DNA of 15,348 nt, from positions 1 through 15,348 of the forward strand of contig JALOLM010000086.1 in the NCBI GenBank assembly GCA_025455985.1, given 5' to 3'. The stretch's first letter is position 1; each line of letters begins with the position of its first letter. Made by a program: the position numbers and the translations under genes. The notes under the pieces were generated by a model, which saw only the letters and a program-made list of their open reading frames with translations, had not been told where the DNA came from and did no database searches. Source of the stretch: Candidatus Nanopelagicales bacterium (lineage in GTDB: Bacteria > Actinomycetota > Actinomycetes > S36-B12 > UBA10799). Positions 13,809 through 15,348 of this stretch are shown here, piece by piece.

Positions 13809-15348
13809 ACTGGATCCTGGCGGTCGATCTGGGGAATGGCGGCCCGAAGGTGGCCGCCGTGGATCTGTCCGGCGAGATCCTTGCCACCAGTTTCAAACCG
13901 GTGTCGGTGTATGTCGGCAGGGAGGGCGCCGCGACTCAGGACGCCATCGAGTGGGAGGTGGCGTTACGGGCAGCGGTGGCCGAGGTGACCGCTCAGGTTG
14001 AGGCCGACGGCCTGCACGCCATCGGGATCACGGGGCAGTGGGGTTCGACCGTGCCGGTGGGGCCGGACGACGAGCCGGCGGGTCCGGTCATCCTGTGGTC
14101 CGACACGCGATCCCGGTCCAACGTCGCGCGCATTCTGGGCGGACCGATCAACGTGGGCGGCTACGCTCCCCGCAAGGTCTTGCCCTGGCTGCGGATCACC
14201 GGTGGCGCCCCCAGCCCGGCGGGAGCCGACCCGACCGGCCACGCCCTGCTGCTGCAGAACGAGCTGTCCGACATAGGTGGGCGCTGCCGCGTCCTGCTGG
14301 AACCGGTGGACTATCTCGGCTTCCTGCTGACCGGCCGTGCTGTGGCGACCCCGGCGTCGATGACCGCCTCATGGCTCACGGACAACCACATCGGTGCACC
14401 CCTGGGTTATGTGGATGCGCTCGTCACCCGGTCGGGACGCAGACGCGAACTGCTTCCCGAACTGATCCCGACCGGTTCCGTGCAGGGGCCATTACTGCCC
14501 GACGTGGCCCAGCGGCTCGGCCTCAAACCCGGGGTGCCGGTTGCGTGCGGGATCCCCGACATCCATGCGGCAATCATCGGAAGCGGCGCCACGAAGGCCT
14601 ACGAAACTCATCTCGCTGTCTCGACGACCGCATGGTTCTCGGCCCCGGCACCGTTCAAACGCACCGACATCCTGCACTCCATCGCCACGCTGCCCGGGTT
14701 GACCCCGGACATGAACATCGTCGGCAACAACATCGAGACCGGTGGCGCTGCGCTGTCCTGGTTGCGTGAGCAGATCATCGCCCCAGCCGACGGCCTACTG
14801 GGCGGAGGAAGTGGGATCGGTGCCGATGGTGCCGCGCCGGTCGGCGAGCAGCCCACATACGAGGCTTTGACGAGGCTGGCGGAATCAGCCCCCGCCGGGT
14901 GCGAGGGCCTGATCTTCACCCCGTGGCTGGCCGGCGAGCGTTCACCCATCGAGGACAAGCACCTGCGTGCGGCTTTCCTGAATCTGTCGTTCCGCAGCGA
15001 TCGGGCGATGATGGTGCGCGCCGTGATGGAGGGCGTGGCCCTGAACATCAACTGGCTGTTCACCTACTACGAGAAGTTCCTCAAACGCACCGTCCCCAGC
15101 ATCCGGATCCTCGGCGGTGGCGCACAGTCCGACCTCTGGTGCTCGATCATCGCCTCCACCCTGGACCGTCGCATTGAGCAAGTCGCTGATCCCCTCAATG
15201 CACAGCTGCGCGGCGTCGCGATGTGGGCACGGGTGTGTCTGGGTGAACTCACCCTCGAGCAGGCCGCAGCCAAGGTGCCCGTGGCCCAGACCTTCACCCC
15301 AGTCCCCGGGGAGCGTGAGGTGTATGCCGCCAACTTCGCCGAGTACCG
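13805..15348 (+). CDS. FGGY-family carbohydrate kinase (xylulokinase-like), 3' end cut by window
   Basis: At least 514 aa; the frame is open to the window edge and is probably close to complete, since the family is about 500-550 aa. It transfers phosphate from ATP to a sugar or polyol. N-terminal FGGY domain: AVDLGNGGPK (6-15, phosphate-binding loop; N11 where Thr is usual), GITGQWGSTVPV (74-85) and WSDTRS (98-103). C-terminal domain: GIPDIHAAIIGSGA with the candidate catalytic base D252, then TPWLAGERSP (372-381) and the GGGAQSDLWCSIIAS adenosine-site region (437-451). The ATG overlaps the lyase stop as ATGA, so the two are co-translated. The sequence does not fix the substrate; xylulokinase is the nearest generic label. 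Confidence 0.88.
   Translation, partial: MNWILAVDLGNGGPKVAAVDLSGEILATSFKPVSVYVGREGAATQDAIEWEVALRAAVAEVTAQVEADGLHAIGITGQWGSTVPVGPDDEPAGPVILWSDTRSRSNVARILGGPINVGGYAPRKVLPWLRITGGAPSPAGADPTGHALLLQNELSDIGGRCRVLLEPVDYLGFLLTGRAVATPASMTASWLTDNHIGAPLGYVDALVTRSGRRRELLPELIPTGSVQGPLLPDVAQRLGLKPGVPVACGIPDIHAAIIGSGATKAYETHLAVSTTAWFSAPAPFKRTDILHSIATLPGLTPDMNIVGNNIETGGAALSWLREQIIAPADGLLGGGSGIGADGAAPVGEQPTYEALTRLAESAPAGCEGLIFTPWLAGERSPIEDKHLRAAFLNLSFRSDRAMMVRAVMEGVALNINWLFTYYEKFLKRTVPSIRILGGGAQSDLWCSIIASTLDRRIEQVADPLNAQLRGVAMWARVCLGELTLEQAAAKVPVAQTFTPVPGEREVYAANFAEY

Overview
The window reads as chromosomal DNA from a high-GC actinobacterium. Evidence: G+C-rich codon use throughout, many GTG starts, ATGA/GTGA stop-start overlaps, several genes whose TAnnnT-like -10 element lies 6-7 nt before the start codon (typical of leaderless actinobacterial transcripts), a DUF2510 protein, and the gene order hemL - phosphoglycerate mutase-like - thioredoxin lipoprotein - ccdA - resB - ccsB, which is the order I recall from Mycobacterium. 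I cannot place it to genus.

Layout. (1) 46-5722, minus strand: a six-gene, translationally coupled operon. HemL makes 5-aminolevulinate for haem; a histidine-phosphatase family protein follows; then the System II cytochrome c maturation set: a TlpA/ResA-like thioredoxin lipoprotein, the CcdA electron conduit, and ResB plus CcsB, which move haem and ligate it to apocytochrome c. Upstream of hemL is a 5-copy 15-bp tandem repeat. (2) 5848-6507, minus: a TMEM175/DUF1211 membrane protein with its own likely leaderless promoter. (3) 6574-9918, minus: a fatty-acid beta-oxidation operon, thiolase FadA followed by a trifunctional-enzyme alpha chain (FadB) that is split into two overlapping genes, an enoyl-CoA hydratase half and a 3-hydroxyacyl-CoA dehydrogenase half. 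The split falls where an inter-domain helix seems to be missing. A perfect TTACT/AGTAA dyad lies 57 bp upstream of fadA. (4) 9919-10460: about 540 bp with no gene, holding two interleaved repeat families: four alternating copies of a 16-bp motif that form hairpins, bracketed by a 48/50-identical direct repeat. (5) 10461-11501, minus: two tandem paralogous lipoproteins of unknown function, duplicated with their promoters; the first ends in a strong terminator. (6) 11586-12326, minus: a two-TM DUF2510 protein. (7) 12417 to the window end, plus: a sphingosine-1-phosphate-lyase-like PLP enzyme overlapping an FGGY-family carbohydrate kinase that runs off the end.

Most interesting: the repeat mosaic upstream of fadA, the split fadB, and the SPL-like lyase plus FGGY kinase pair, which suggests an uncharacterised phosphorylate-then-cleave pathway. 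All family calls are from reading motifs by eye; no database search was run.
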